The notes under the pieces are model-generated. The model had not been told where the DNA came from. It was given only the letters and a program-made list of their open reading frames with translations, and searched no databases. Source: Sceloporus undulatus (taxonomy: Eukaryota; Chordata; Lepidosauria; Squamata; Phrynosomatidae). From it: 64,000 nucleotides of DNA. The position numbers were made by a program, and so were the translations under genes. The stretch covers positions 118,052,016-118,116,015 of the forward strand of contig NC_056527.1 of assembly GCF_019175285.1 (NCBI RefSeq), written 5' to 3'. This document shows positions 52,834-63,099 of this stretch, piece after piece (the first letter of the stretch is position 1; each line of letters begins with the position of its first letter).

Positions 52834-53207
52834 TAATAACAATAATATGTGTTGCAACCTTTTCAAGCGATGAAGAAGCCAGTGGAGCTTCAAAAGCTTG
52901 CAACATGTATTTTGTGCTGTTTGGTTGGCCCATAAAGATATCCCTGTTTTGTGGATTTTGGATGCTGTTGTACTTTGATAGATGGCATACCCCTGGATAT
53001 AATAATAATATTTATGCATATATATATATATATATATAAAATGAGCATTACTAGTTTGGAAGTTACTCCTACTAGGATCTCTACCCACTCATCCCTACAG
53101 CTGCTGTTTTAATTTGGGGTCAAGCTGATAAAATTGACCAATGGTGAGATTAATTAGTACTCTCCACATGCTCAGAAGCACTCTCTCCCTTTTCCCTCCC
53201 TCTTAGC

Positions 53208-53247
<40 letters not shown>

Positions 53248-53250
53248 TAC
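52778..53250. repeat. (AAT)n microsatellites flanking unique DNA
   Basis: AAT runs at 52790-52832 and 53208-53247, TA run at 53018-53038. In between, TGAAGAAGCCAGTGGAGCTT and CCCTGTTTTGTGGATTTTGG resemble another interspersed repeat also glimpsed near 62590-62720. Confidence 0.7.
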
Positions 53251-53399
53251 TGCCTTTCCAAAACAAACAACACATGTTTCAGGGATGAGCATAGACTGCG
53301 ATATGAAAATGTAAGTGAATCCACTCTGGCCCAATGAAGATGGAGTTACAGGGTGCTGTATATCCATATTAAAAATCAAATGACTATACTGTGCCAAGA

Positions 53400-53620
53400 T
53401 GAAGATTGAGTTACGTGGCGCAAGACGGAGCGGCTGAGGTTTTCCCACAGCACTTTAAAAAAACGCGATAGCCCATTAATTTTAAAAGCCTCTCAATAGG
53501 AAAGGAGGCGGCAGCAGGAGGCTTTTTTCTTGGCTTCCAAATATTACCAAACAGGGACAATAAAACCGCAATCACGGTTGTGATCATGACAAGGATAGCT
53601 GTCGCTGTTTCCAGATTACA
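53400..53620. other. Candidate conserved noncoding block in FGF11 intron 1
   Basis: Unique: CCCATTAATTTTAAAAGCC, CAATAGGAAAGGAGGCGGC, CAAATATTACCAAACAGGG. Enhancer-like texture only. Confidence 0.4.
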
Positions 53621-53905
53621 GCCGCCCTTTGGATCCACGGGTTCTTTATCCACTGGTTTAAACTTTCAGAAAATATATAAACTCCAGAGAGCAAACTTTG
53701 ATTTTGCCGTTTTATAAGAGGGACACAATATTATTATGCCGCCGTACAGTCAGCCTGCCTTATCCATGGGTTTTTTAATCTACGGATTCAAGCACCCACG
53801 GTTTAAAAAGATTAAACGATATATAAATTCCAAAAAGCAGACCTTGATTTTGATGTTTTATGTAAAGGACACCATTTCATGATGCCATTGTAATTAATGG
53901 GACCA
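53620..53905. mobile_element. Two partial Tigger-like MITEs
   Basis: GCCGCCCTTTGGATCCACGG to GGGACACAATATTATTATGCC, then a second starting TA-CAGTCAGCCTGCCTTATCC at 53747 and ending GTAATTAATGGGACC. Confidence 0.7.
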
Positions 53906-53949
53906 AACTATTGCTGATATCAAGTGTATTTCATATATTTTAGGGTGTG

Positions 53950-54180
53950 AATACCCAAAAATCACCAGATCCAATCTGATATTGAAAGCTAAGCAGGGCC
54001 AGCCCTGGTTAGTCTTTAGATGGAAGACTGTCTATTAATCCCAGATTCTGTAAGCAATATTTCAGAGGAAGGAACTGACAAAACCAACTCTGAATGTTCC
54101 TTGCTTAAGAAAACCTTGCAAAATTTATGGGATTGCCATAAATCAATAGGAGATTTAAAGGCACACATACATACAAGATC
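53950..54180 (+). mobile_element. 5S-rRNA-derived SINE
   Basis: CCAGATCCAATCTGATATTG, AAGCAGGGCCAGCCCTGGTT, TTTCAGAGGAAGGAACTGAC and GCCATAAATCAATAGG tail. Confidence 0.85.
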
Positions 54181-54236
54181 TGTCCTTGGTCCTTTTTCTC
54201 CAAATGTTGCAAACTAGAAATTCCAGAGTTGGAGCA

Positions 54237-54322
54237 AAGGTGGCTTTTTGGACTGTCACTCCCAGAATCCCCCAATCAGGGATTCTGGGATTAGCCGTCC
54301 AAAAAGAAGATCCTTCCCCAAG
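54237..54322. repeat. Short palindromic element
   Basis: CTTTTTGGACTGTCACTCCC against GGGATTAGCCGTCCAAAAAG. Confidence 0.7.
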
Positions 54323-54354
54323 TTCGGAGGACTGGCAATGAATCCTAGTTGTTG

Positions 54355-54480
54355 CAGGGTGTATTTCAGAGGAAGGAACTGGCAAAACCACCTCTGGGTC
54401 TTCTTTGCCTATGAAAACCCTATGAAAAATTCATGGGTTTGCCATAAGTTAACAGATGTCTTGAAGGCACACACACACAC
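54355..54480 (+). mobile_element. 5S-derived SINE, 3' half
   Basis: TATTTCAGAGGAAGGAACTG, AACCCTATGAAAAATTCATG, GCCATAAGTTAACAG and (AC)n end. Confidence 0.8.
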
Positions 54481-54489
54481 ACACACACC

Positions 54490-54760
54490 CCTATACTTTT
54501 TTGTCTCTGATTTCTTTCTTGCGGACCCTGGGGTCGCTGGAGGGAGGGAGCGTGGAGAAAGGGAAAGTGCTTGAGGACAATTCTCTCCGAGATATAATGG
54601 TTCTTAATGTATTGATTTACTTTATTAAAGCAAGAGGAGTAAAGGACGAGAGGTCATTTTAACCTCAGTTATTGAGTAAGAGGCTGATGTGGCTTTGTGA
54701 TGACAAGACAGTTGACACATGCCTTGAAAGCAGTCAACGTGAAAAGCATCAAGGGGATCT
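54490..54760 (+). repeat. Unclassified 270-bp repeat joined to CR1 (copy 2)
   Basis: CTATACTTTTTTGTCTCTGA to GAAAAGCATCAAGGGGATCT, then CR1 at the same junction as copy 1 (37790-38050). Confidence 0.75.
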
Positions 54761-55320
54761 TAGTAAACCCCAGGCTAAACATGAGCCAACAGTGGGATGC
54801 GGCAGCTAAAAAGGCCAATATGGTCATAGGCTGAACATAGTGTCTAGAGGGAAGTAATTGTGCCACTCTATTCTGATTTGGTCAGGCCTCTCTTGGAATA
54901 CAATGTCCATTTCTGGGCACCACAATTCAAAAAGGATGTTGAGAAATGGAGCTTTGTGTCCAAAGGAGGGCTACTATATTGGTGAAGGGCCTGGAAACCA
55001 TGAAGCTCTATGAGGAAGGACTGAGGGAGCTGGGGATGTTTAGCCTGGAAAAGAGAAGGTTAAGAGGTGATATGATGATAGCCCTGTTTAAATACTTGAA
55101 AGGAAGTCATATTAAAGATGGAGAAAGCTTGTTTTCTGCTGCTCCAGAGAAAAGGAAATGGAACAATGGATGCAAGCTCCAGGAGAAGAGATTCCAGCTC
55201 CACATTAGAAAGAGTTGTTTGATCATGGAAGATGTTGCTAGAGTCTACTTCTTTGGAGGTTTTCAAACAAAGACTGGATCAGTTGGGAGTGCTTTCTGCA
55301 TTGGAATAGATGGCCCTTCC
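54760..55320 (+). mobile_element. CR1 LINE 3' end
   Basis: CAGGCTAAACATGAGCCAAC, then [20 protein letters not shown] and the 3' region; interrupted frame. Confidence 0.9.
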
Positions 55321-55329
55321 AGCTCCATT

Positions 55330-55875
55330 ATTCATAGAGTCATAGAGTTGGAAGAGACCCCAGTCCAGCCTCATTCTGCCATGCAGGAACTCTCCATCAA
55401 AGCATCCCCATTGACGGATGGCCATCCAGCCTCTGCTTAAAGACTTCTAAGGAAGGAGACTCTACCACTTTCCATTGAAGGAGTGTGTTCCACAGTCGAA
55501 CAGCCCTTACTCCCAGGAAGTTCCTCCGAATGCTGAGCTGGAATCTCTTTTCCTGGAGTTTGCATCCATTGTTCCGTGTTCTAGTCTCTAGAGCTGCAGA
55601 AAAGAAGCTTGCTCCCTCCTCAATATGACATCCCTTCAAATACTTAAACAAGGCTATCATATCACCTCTTAACCTTCTCTTCTCTGGGCTAAACATCCCC
55701 AGATCCCTAAGTCTCTCCTCATAGGGCTCCATGGTTTCCAGACCCTTCACCATTTTAGTTGTCCTCCTTTGGACACATGACTCCAGTTTCTCAATGTCCT
55801 TCTTGAATTGTTTTGCCCAGAAGTGGACACAGGATTATTCCAGGTGGGGCCTGACCAGAGCAGAAAAGATTAGGG
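55330..55875 (-). mobile_element. CR1 LINE 3' end, opposite strand
   Basis: TCATAGAGTCATAGAGTTGG at its 3' terminus; minus strand reads EPYEERLRDLGMFSPEKRRL. Lies tail to tail with the previous copy. Smaller CR1 pieces follow at about 56040-56115 and 56345-56430. Confidence 0.9.
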
Positions 55876-56124
55876 CAGTTGGATGGTATGGATTTTAATT
55901 GTACTGTGCTTTTACGTTGTAAGCCCCTCTGAGTCTCAGTTTTGAGAAACAAGCAGGATACTACTACTAATAATAATAACAGTGATAATAGTAATAATAA
56001 TAAAACATCTCCCTGACCAACAGGAATACACTGTTCAGGTGCCCCCAGGAGATGTGAATCCAGCCTCTGTTTAAAGACCTCCAAAGAAGGAGAGAGTCCA
56101 TTCGTTCTCTTAGGCATGGTTTAG

Positions 56125-56345
56125 TCACGCTTCAGAATTAAAGCCCTTTGACACCACTTTTAACTGCCATGACTCTATCTTAAATAATCCTAGGATTTCT
56201 AATTTGGTGAGGCATTGAGCCTGGCCTATAAGAGCGCTCTGGTGCCTCGCCAAACTACAAATCCCAGGATTCAGCAGGGCAAGTTAAAGTCATGGCAGTG
56301 AAACTGGTGTCAAACTGCTTTAATTCTGTAATGTGGATGCACCCA
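56125..56345. mobile_element. Palindromic MITE
   Basis: TTTTAACTGCCATGACTCTA, GGATTTCTAATTTGG and AACTACAAATCCCAGGATTC; ends TAATGTGGATGCACCC. Confidence 0.75.
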
Positions 56346-56439
56346 CAGTCCATTCCACCATCAAACTGCTCTTACCCTCAAGACGTTTTTCCTTACATTT
56401 CGGTGGAATCTCTTTTCTTGCCATTGCAGCCACTGAATC

Positions 56440-56985
56440 AATGGTGAAAGGTGCCTTTTCCATATATTCAATATAAGCTCTTCTATAACCCCCAGAGTCT
56501 CCACTTAGCGCATCCTCTGGCTTTATTGCCAGAGACATTTTGGAAACTGTCACTGGGAAATAAGGAACTTTCCTAAACTCTGGCCCCAGACATGCGGGGA
56601 AGGCCAAATGCCCAAGGATGATGCCTCACCCAATGTTTAATCCTTTAAAAAGGACCATACTGCTTGGATAACGCTTCCCATTAAAGCATATTATTGTGTG
56701 GCAAAGCTTTTGAAATGGCAAAGAGAGGAAGAAGAGAACGGCGGATGATGTTTTCTCAAATCCAAACAGACGGCTTTTAATCAGACATAAGCCTCTCTCC
56801 GAGTTCAGCAAGCCTTACTTCTGGGCAAAGTTGCGTGTCTGGGGCCAGAGTTTAGGAAAGTTCCTTATTTCAGTGGCAAGTTCCAAAATGTCTCTGGCAA
56901 TAAGGCCAGACGATGCATTAAGTGGAGATTCTGGGGGTTGTAGAATATTATATATTGAATATATGGAATTTACGTAGCCGGTGAT
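56440..56985. repeat. Large inverted repeat, ~150-bp arms, ~240-bp loop
   Basis: Left arm (about 56440-56598: CATATATTCAATATAAGCTC, TTTATTGCCAGAGACATTTT, CTCTGGCCCCAGACATG) is mirrored by the right arm (about 56835-56985: GTCTGGGGCCAGAGTTTAGG, AAATGTCTCTGGCAATAAG, TATATTGAATATATGG). Roughly 85% alike by eye. The loop is unique sequence. Confidence 0.85.
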
Positions 56986-57354
56986 TCACCATTCAACGCT
57001 GATTCAGAGGGTGAAATTACAATTACAAAGGTGCTACAAGATCCCTTTCATTCTGTTGATGCTTTTAATATATAGTGGGCAATGTGAACTGACCCCTGGT
57101 CAGAGTCCTGTAGTTGGCAGGGCTAGGAGCTTTCTGTGGCCTGTTGTGACCAGTGGCTTCCATGTCAGCTTCCAGTGAGCCCAAGATCAGTCCTGTCCCC
57201 CAAATAAGTTGAGCATTGTGGATATTTCTTATATAAAGGTCAGGCTAAAACCCACTGACAGGGAAGGCTCCAGGCACCTGCAAATACAGTATGACCCCCA
57301 TATCAGTGGGAATGGTACCCATGGTTTCACTTATCCACCTCTGGAAAAATATGG

Positions 57355-57810
57355 TCCTTCTAGGCATTCCTATGTCCTCCAGCCTGACTCTATGGTCAGC
57401 TTCAGGTAGACCATAGAGTAGCACTGAAGGACATCTAGGTGCCTAGAAAGAATGTCCCTCTAGGTATCTGGTGGTCCTCCAATGTAGTATGGTCTCTCTA
57501 GGTATATCTAAGGCCCCCAGCATGACTCTATGGTCAACTTCAGATAGGCTTTGACCATTGAGTTGCTCTGGAGAAAGTCCAGGTGCCTAGGAAGAACACC
57601 ACTCTAGGTACTTGTTGGTCCTCCAGCATAGTATGGTCTCTCTATAGGCATCTCTATGTCCTCCAGCATGACTCTATGGTCAAGTTCAGGTGGGCATTGA
57701 CCATAGAGTTGCACTGGAGGACATCCAGGTGCCTGGAAAGAACACCACTCTAAGTATCTGGAGATCCTCCAGTGCAACTCTGTGGTCAAATTCTGCTGGA
57801 AATGTAGGGT
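57355..57810. repeat. Array of palindromic units, MITE-derived
   Basis: Three to four units near 57370, 57510, 57655 and 57760, each with CCTCCAGCATGACTCTATGG and, reversed, CCATAGAGTTGCACTGGAGG, joined by CTAGGTGCCTAGAAAGAA-like spacers. Same subunit as 17870-18620. Confidence 0.75.
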
Positions 57811-58400
57811 TTGCGATTATCTGCAATTTTCAAGTCTGGGCATTGATATGGGGATTGCACCGTACCTCAATGAGAAGGTCTCTTTTCCCCTCAAGGCCCA
57901 GGCATGGAAACACATGCAGGTAAACCTTGCAGCCATGCTCAGCCTGGGTCAGTTGGTGCAAACTTGTGGGGTTTCTCCCCTCGTGAAGGGCATCTCTGTG
58001 GGCCTGATGTCGCTTTCGCCTGAAATTCTGCTGTGTTTGGCTTTTCGTGCAGGACAGGTTGTCGCAGTGGAACGAGAACAGAGCGCCACCGAGTCTTTGG
58101 CAAGGTGAAGCGACAAGGAGGGCGTGTGTGTGTGTGTGTGGCTAGGGGCATGGAGGGGAGGTCAGGCAGCCGTCCTCTGTTGTGGCAAGAAGGGTGCGAG
58201 ACAACAAGCACAGCCCGGTTGTCAGTTGCGGTTGCAAGAAACAGAGACTCTGCTGTGTGACTTGGGAGGCCTAGGGTTGTCAGACTGAAAACTGGAGAGG
58301 GCTCCTGCGCCTTTTAAGAGTCGTGTAGAAGAGAGGATTTCAGCAGGGATTGCTTGTGGTTCCCTGGTTGTGTGTGACCAACCTCCTTTGCTAGAATTCC
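57811..58400. other. Unique intronic DNA
   Basis: (GT)n at about 58123-58140. No exon with splice sites recognised. Confidence 0.4.
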
Positions 58401-58414
58401 CTCTTTGGTCTGTA

Positions 58415-58590
58415 TGTGTACATGCACTTTTTTTGTCATTCATTTTTCAGAGATGGCTTGCCCTTGCCTTCCTCTGAGGTTGAGAGAGTGTGATTTGTCC
58501 AAAGTCATCCAGGAAGTTTCCGTGGCTGAGGAGGGATTCGAACCCAGGACTCCTGGAGTCCTAGTCCAACACTCAAGCCACCACACCACT
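58415..58590 (-). mobile_element. Sauria SINE, partial
   Basis: Minus strand: GTGGTGTGGTGGCTTGAGTG head, GGGTTCGAATCCCTC B box, CACTCTCTCAACCTCAGAGG body. Confidence 0.85.
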
Positions 58591-58599
58591 TCAAGTGGC

Positions 58600-59240
58600 C
58601 TGTCGACTGATGGCGGCCCTTTGAATTTTGCAGGGTTTTCTTAGGCAAGGAAGACTCAGAGGTGGTTTTGCCAGTTCCTTCCTCAGAAATAGAGCCTACA
58701 GCACCTGATATCCATTGGCGGTCTCTCTTCCAAGGACTAACCAGGGCTGACCCTGCTTGGCTTCCAAGATCAGATGGGATCTCATGCCTTGTGTGCCTTC
58801 AAGTTGCCTGTGGACTTATTGCAGCTTCATGAATTTGTTTGTAGGGTTTTACAGCAAGGAACCCTCAGAGGTGGTTTGGCCAGCCCCTTCCTCTGAAATA
58901 GAGCCTGCTCCACCTGACATTCATTTGCGGTCTCCCATCCAAGGACTAACCTGGGCTGACCTTGCTTAGTTCCCAAGATTAGAGGGTGCCTTTAAGGTAT
59001 TTAGTTATGTGCATGCATGTGCCTTCAAGTCCCCCATCGACTTAATGTGACCCCATTAATTTCAGACGGTTTTCTTAGGCAAGGAATATCCAGAGGTGGT
59101 TTTGCCCATTTCTTCTTCCTCTGAAATAGGGCCTCCAGTATCTGGGTTTCCCTGGCGGCCCCCCTCCTATTCCTTACCAGGGCTGACCCTGCTTATCTTC
59201 CAAGATCAGACCAGATCCAGTCCCTTTAGGGTACAAAATC
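58600..59240 (-). mobile_element. Three tandem 5S-derived SINEs
   Basis: Three minus-strand copies end to end (about 58600-58790, 58790-59010, 59010-59240). Each has AAGCAGGGTCAGCCCTGGTT-like sequence, an AGAGGAAGGGGCTGGCCAAA-like body and an ACTTGAAGGCAC-type tail. Confidence 0.85.
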
Positions 59241-59319
59241 ATTATGTGTACAGATGGTCTCTCCAGTTTTCACTCCAGCAGCCCTGACCAAAAATAAAAG
59301 TCCATCTCTGACCATCCAC

Positions 59320-59480
59320 AATGGATTAGCTGAACTAAGATGAGACCAAGGTTCGAATCCCTACTCAGCTATGGAAGCCCCCAAGGGCAAAGCCCCCTGA
59401 ACAAATCTGGCCAAGTAAAACACTGAAGTATGATTGCCATAATACAGTAATTCAAAATCAACCTGAAGGCACATCGCAAC
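59320..59480 (+). mobile_element. Sauria SINE, degraded
   Basis: AAGGTTCGAATCCCTACTCA B box, GCCCCCTGAACAAATCTGG, then GATTGCCATAATACAG tail and CAACAAATATC end. Confidence 0.8.
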
Positions 59481-59644
59481 AAATATCAACCTTTTCCACC
59501 TTCTCCATCATCATTATTAAAATTATTTATTTATATCCCAGTCCATTGAAACAGATACAGCTTTTTAAAAAATGTACATCTTGCAAAAGTGAAAAGTGTC
59601 ATTCAGCTGCCCATTAAATTAAAAGCATGCTATAAAAATTAAAA

Positions 59645-59855
59645 GCATCCTATGAAAATTAAAATCCATAAAATTAAAAGTATACCCTATATAACAAGAA
59701 GAAGAACAAAATATGAACAATGCGGTACTTGAAAGGCCCTTTTACTGTTCTGGAGTAAAAGGGCCTCTAAGATACCTTATAGTTCATATTTGTTCTTATT
59801 TTTATTATTATAGGGTATACTTTTAATTTTATGGATTTTAATTTTTTTAATTTTA
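59645..59855. repeat. Inverted repeat, ~100-bp arms
   Basis: AAAATCCATAAAATTAAAAG, TATACCCTATA and AGGCCCTTTTACT on the left are mirrored by AGTAAAAGGGCCT, TATAGGGTATA and CTTTTAATTTTATGGATTTT on the right, with almost no loop (near 59753). Confidence 0.85.
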
Positions 59856-59904
59856 ACCAAAGACAAGGCCAGCCAAGGAGTAACTCAAAATAGTCACTAC
59901 CTAA

Positions 59905-60520
59905 AACCATAAAGGCACCAAATCTCCATGTGATCTTGGAAGTTAAGCAAGGTCGCCCCTGGTTAGTACTTGGATGGGAGACCGCCTGCAAATCGCAGGT
60001 GCTAGAGTTTTATTTCAGAGGAAGGAACTGGCAAAACCACCTCTGAGGATTCCTTGCCTAAGAAAACCCTACGAAATTCATGGGGTCGCTATAAGACAAC
60101 AAGAGATCTGAAGTTACACATAAGGCACCAGATGTCATCTAAGCAGGGCCAGCCCCGGTTAGGCCTTGGAGGGGAGGCCACCAAGGAACACCTGGCGCTG
60201 GAGTCTCTATTTCAGAGGAAGGAGCTGGAAAACCCACTTCCGATTATTCCTTGGCTAAGAAAACTCTGCAAAGTTCATAAGTCAACTAGTGACTTAAAGG
60301 CACATAGACAAAAGGCATTAAATCCCATCTGATTTTGGAAGCTGAGCAGGGTCAGTCCTGGTTAGGGCTTGGATGGGAGACTGCCAACCAACCCCAGGTG
60401 CTTTAGGCTCTATTTAAGAGGAAGGAACTGGCCAAACCACCTCTGAGTATCCCTTGTCTAAGAAAACCCTATGAAATTCATGGGGTCCCCATAAATCGGC
60501 AGAGAACTTGACACAAGATC
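59905..60520 (+). mobile_element. Three tandem 5S-derived SINEs
   Basis: Copies at about 59910-60120, 60122-60305 and 60306-60520. The first keeps GGTTAGTACTTGGATGGGAG and ACCGCCTG, a close match to the 3' half of 5S rRNA. All share the CAGAGGAAGGA body and CATAAATCGGC-like BovB tail. Confidence 0.9.
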
Positions 60521-60577
60521 TGACCTTGGTCCCTTTCCCCCCAAAATCTTGGAGACTGGAACTGCCAGAGCATGGGA

Positions 60578-60662
60578 AAAGGTGCCTTTTTGGACTGCCG
60601 CTCCCAGAATCCCCCAGCCAGCTATGCTGGGATTGACAGTCCAAAAAGAAGAACCTTCCCCA
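60578..60662. repeat. Short palindromic element
   Basis: CTTTTTGGACTGCCGCTCCC against GGGATTGACAGTCCAAAAAG. Confidence 0.7.
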
Positions 60663-60779
60663 ATGCCAGAAAACGCACACATATAAAATACATGCCTTCT
60701 ATATCATAAAACGGTGAGTGGAAACAGAGCCAGGAAGCCACTGGTGAGGGCCATAAAACCCATATTAAATGCTTGGATA

Positions 60780-61070
60780 AATAAGTGAGTTTGGAACGGA
60801 TTCGAGAAAGGACAAAAAATACTTGGTTACTGTTATTTTCCCAACAGAATAATGGCTTTTCTGAGGCTGGGGAGAAACTCCTGCCGAGAAGAACGGAGCA
60901 GCAGGGAGATTCTTTGCACTTCATTAAGTCTTTGGGGGGAATTATTCTGCATATTCATGCCAATAAAAATGCAATGATTGCTCTGTGCAAAACCATACAT
61001 TTCTGCACACAAACCTGCCCCCCCCCCCCAAAATTAAAAATGTTTCCTATGCAAAGTTGCCAGATCTTAG
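60780..61070. other. Candidate conserved noncoding block
   Basis: Unique: TTACTGTTATTTTCCCAAC, GAATTATTCTGCATATTCATG, CCAATAAAAATGCAATGATTG; poly-C at 61018-61029 ends it. Enhancer-like texture only. Confidence 0.4.
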
Positions 61071-61521
61071 GGCCTGCCCTTGGGTTTCCAGTTTTTGTGG
61101 GGCATCCGATGGGAGGCAAGCGTACACATTCTCCACTTTTGCAGGGACCAAGAGGAAACGGCTGGGTGCAAATCTCCAGCATGGCTATGAAAGCAGCAGC
61201 TTGCCACACTTTTCAAGAAATAACGAATTGGTTATTTAATAACTAATAGCTAATTGGTTGTTACAATTTGCCAAGACTCTCCAAAGCGGGGTTATGCAGT
61301 TATTCTGTTATTCCCTCCTTCCCTCTCCATTCCTTCTGGTGCCAGGGCTCACCCTCTGCTCTGCATCCATCTTCTGGCTAAAAGCAAGCAGGATAGATTA
61401 AAGGTTCCTTTTCTCATCTCCATAAGAAGGAATAAAAGCCATTCCTTTCCCCTTGATCTGGGAACAGACCTGTTAGCAAAGATCCCTGTGTTAATTTCCT
61501 AACAGGAAAATATGTCCTCTG

Positions 61522-61935
61522 TGGCCTCATTCCCACTACCTTTTAAAACAAATCGCAAATCGGTTTGAACCTGTTCCAATCACCCGGGTTCCCACTTGAA
61601 CTAAATCGCTGAAGTGATTCGGAGAGGGGGGCCATGTGCTAAAACCATTTAAACCACATCTCTATGATGCTGATTTTTCACCCGCATTTTTTTGGATAAA
61701 TTGATTCTGCGCAAGTGTGAACCAGATGTGGATTGGAATCAATTTAAGTTTGCCCTTTGGTCGGCTGGAGCAGGTCCATTTTGAACCGATTCATTCGCCA
61801 GTTTGAACCATAAGTGAGTTATTTTGCAGGGGGGAAATGCGATTGGGGCAAATGTAGTGTGAATCACACTCCGCTGTTGAATCAATCCATTGATTCGGAT
61901 CACAAACCGATTTATTTGTAAGTGGAAATGAGGCC
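61522..61935. mobile_element. TIR element, full length (~414 bp)
   Basis: GGCCTCATTCCCACTACC to AAGTGGAAATGAGGCC; inside, AAATCGGTTTGAACC and CGATTTATTTG-type repeats. Reference copy for 7325-7620; shares terminal type with 29547-29955. Confidence 0.8.
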
Positions 61936-63095
61936 TGTGTTTCTGTGTGTTTTAATAACCAGCTGTGAGCCACTTTGGTTGGCACTTAATGCACAACATT
62001 TAATAGGCTGCCCCTAAATTTTGGCTCAGAAACTTCAGGGTCTGGGATGATCCTGAACTAGAAACGCAGCCGAGGGGATTTGCTGCCCTGCGGCACTGGA
62101 TTCAACTGTAATGTTCAGGACCCACTTTTGTTAGTGATAGCCACACAATATGTCTGTTGTCTCTGTGTTACGCTCTTCGAATGAGGCCCTTTTCCAAGTT
62201 CCACCAGTTGGTAAAGTACATTATGTTCGTATGAAGCCCAAATGTTTTGGACAACTGTTCCCAGAAACTATCTGTTCTGGCTAGAGCATTAAAGGAGCTG
62301 CAGTCCAAAAGTCATTATTATTATTATTATTATTATTATTCACCTTTCCAAGTGAAAGAAAGTTGCATCATGGCATCACAACTTTAGAAATCCTCCCCAA
62401 ATGTCATGGTAAGGCCATGGTTCCAAATCCTTTCTGTGTCAAGAGCTAGGGATGTAAACCTTCCACTTGGGTCATCTTCACATACAAGGATCAATAATGT
62501 CCTCTATATTTTCTTTGCTGTAGGAGAAAAATGTCAATTTCTGCACAGTTCTGAAGAAGATTTTATACTTTGCCAAATCTCACAGGGATTTTTTTTTAAA
62601 TCCAGGAGTAGCCGCGTTGTCCAAATAGCAAAATACAATAACACCCAAAGTTTCACAAGACAAGGATACTCTTATGTATTTTGTGCACTTTGGTTGGCCA
62701 ACAACGGTATCGCTGTTTTGGGGGTCATACGGGGAATTATTTGCCTTGGGTTTTATGCACAAGGGGGAAAGGGCTTTCTTTTCTGCAGAAAACCTTTCTG
62801 AGTTTTTGGGGCAGAGAGAAGAGATCCCCATTTAGGGAAATCTATTGGAACATTTATCCTTTTTTGTATGTTAACACTGTTGCATTTATTTTAATTTGTA
62901 AGTTGCTTTGAGTCCCAATTTTGGGGGAAAGTTGGGGTACAGGTAAATATGACGAGGATGATGAGGATGATAACACACCAGCAGATGCAAATATAATAAG
63001 ATCTCTTGGCCCAGGGTTCTTGGGTCCCAATCTTTAGATTCCCATCGTGGGGAAAGCCAAAGTCTCCATCTTCAGCAGTCTACCGGTTTTCTTCC
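61936..63095. other. Non-coding, a few repeat tails
   Basis: (ATT)n at 62315-62340; an interspersed repeat near 62590-62720 (CAGGAGTAGCCGCGTTGTCC); LINE tail at 62880-62945 (GAGTCCCAATTTTGGGGGAA). No exon recognised, including FGF11 exon 2. Confidence 0.5.
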
Positions 63096-63099
63096 CTTT

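Noticed and set aside
57690-58108. Possible FGF11 exon 2 or other exon in frames around 57.7-58.1 kb
   Set aside because: No LKGIVTKLFCR-like sequence; the frames read through the palindromic-unit array.
59910-60000. 5S rRNA gene
   Set aside because: Only the 3' half-like segment is present, joined to a SINE body, and the same arrangement recurs at least eight times.
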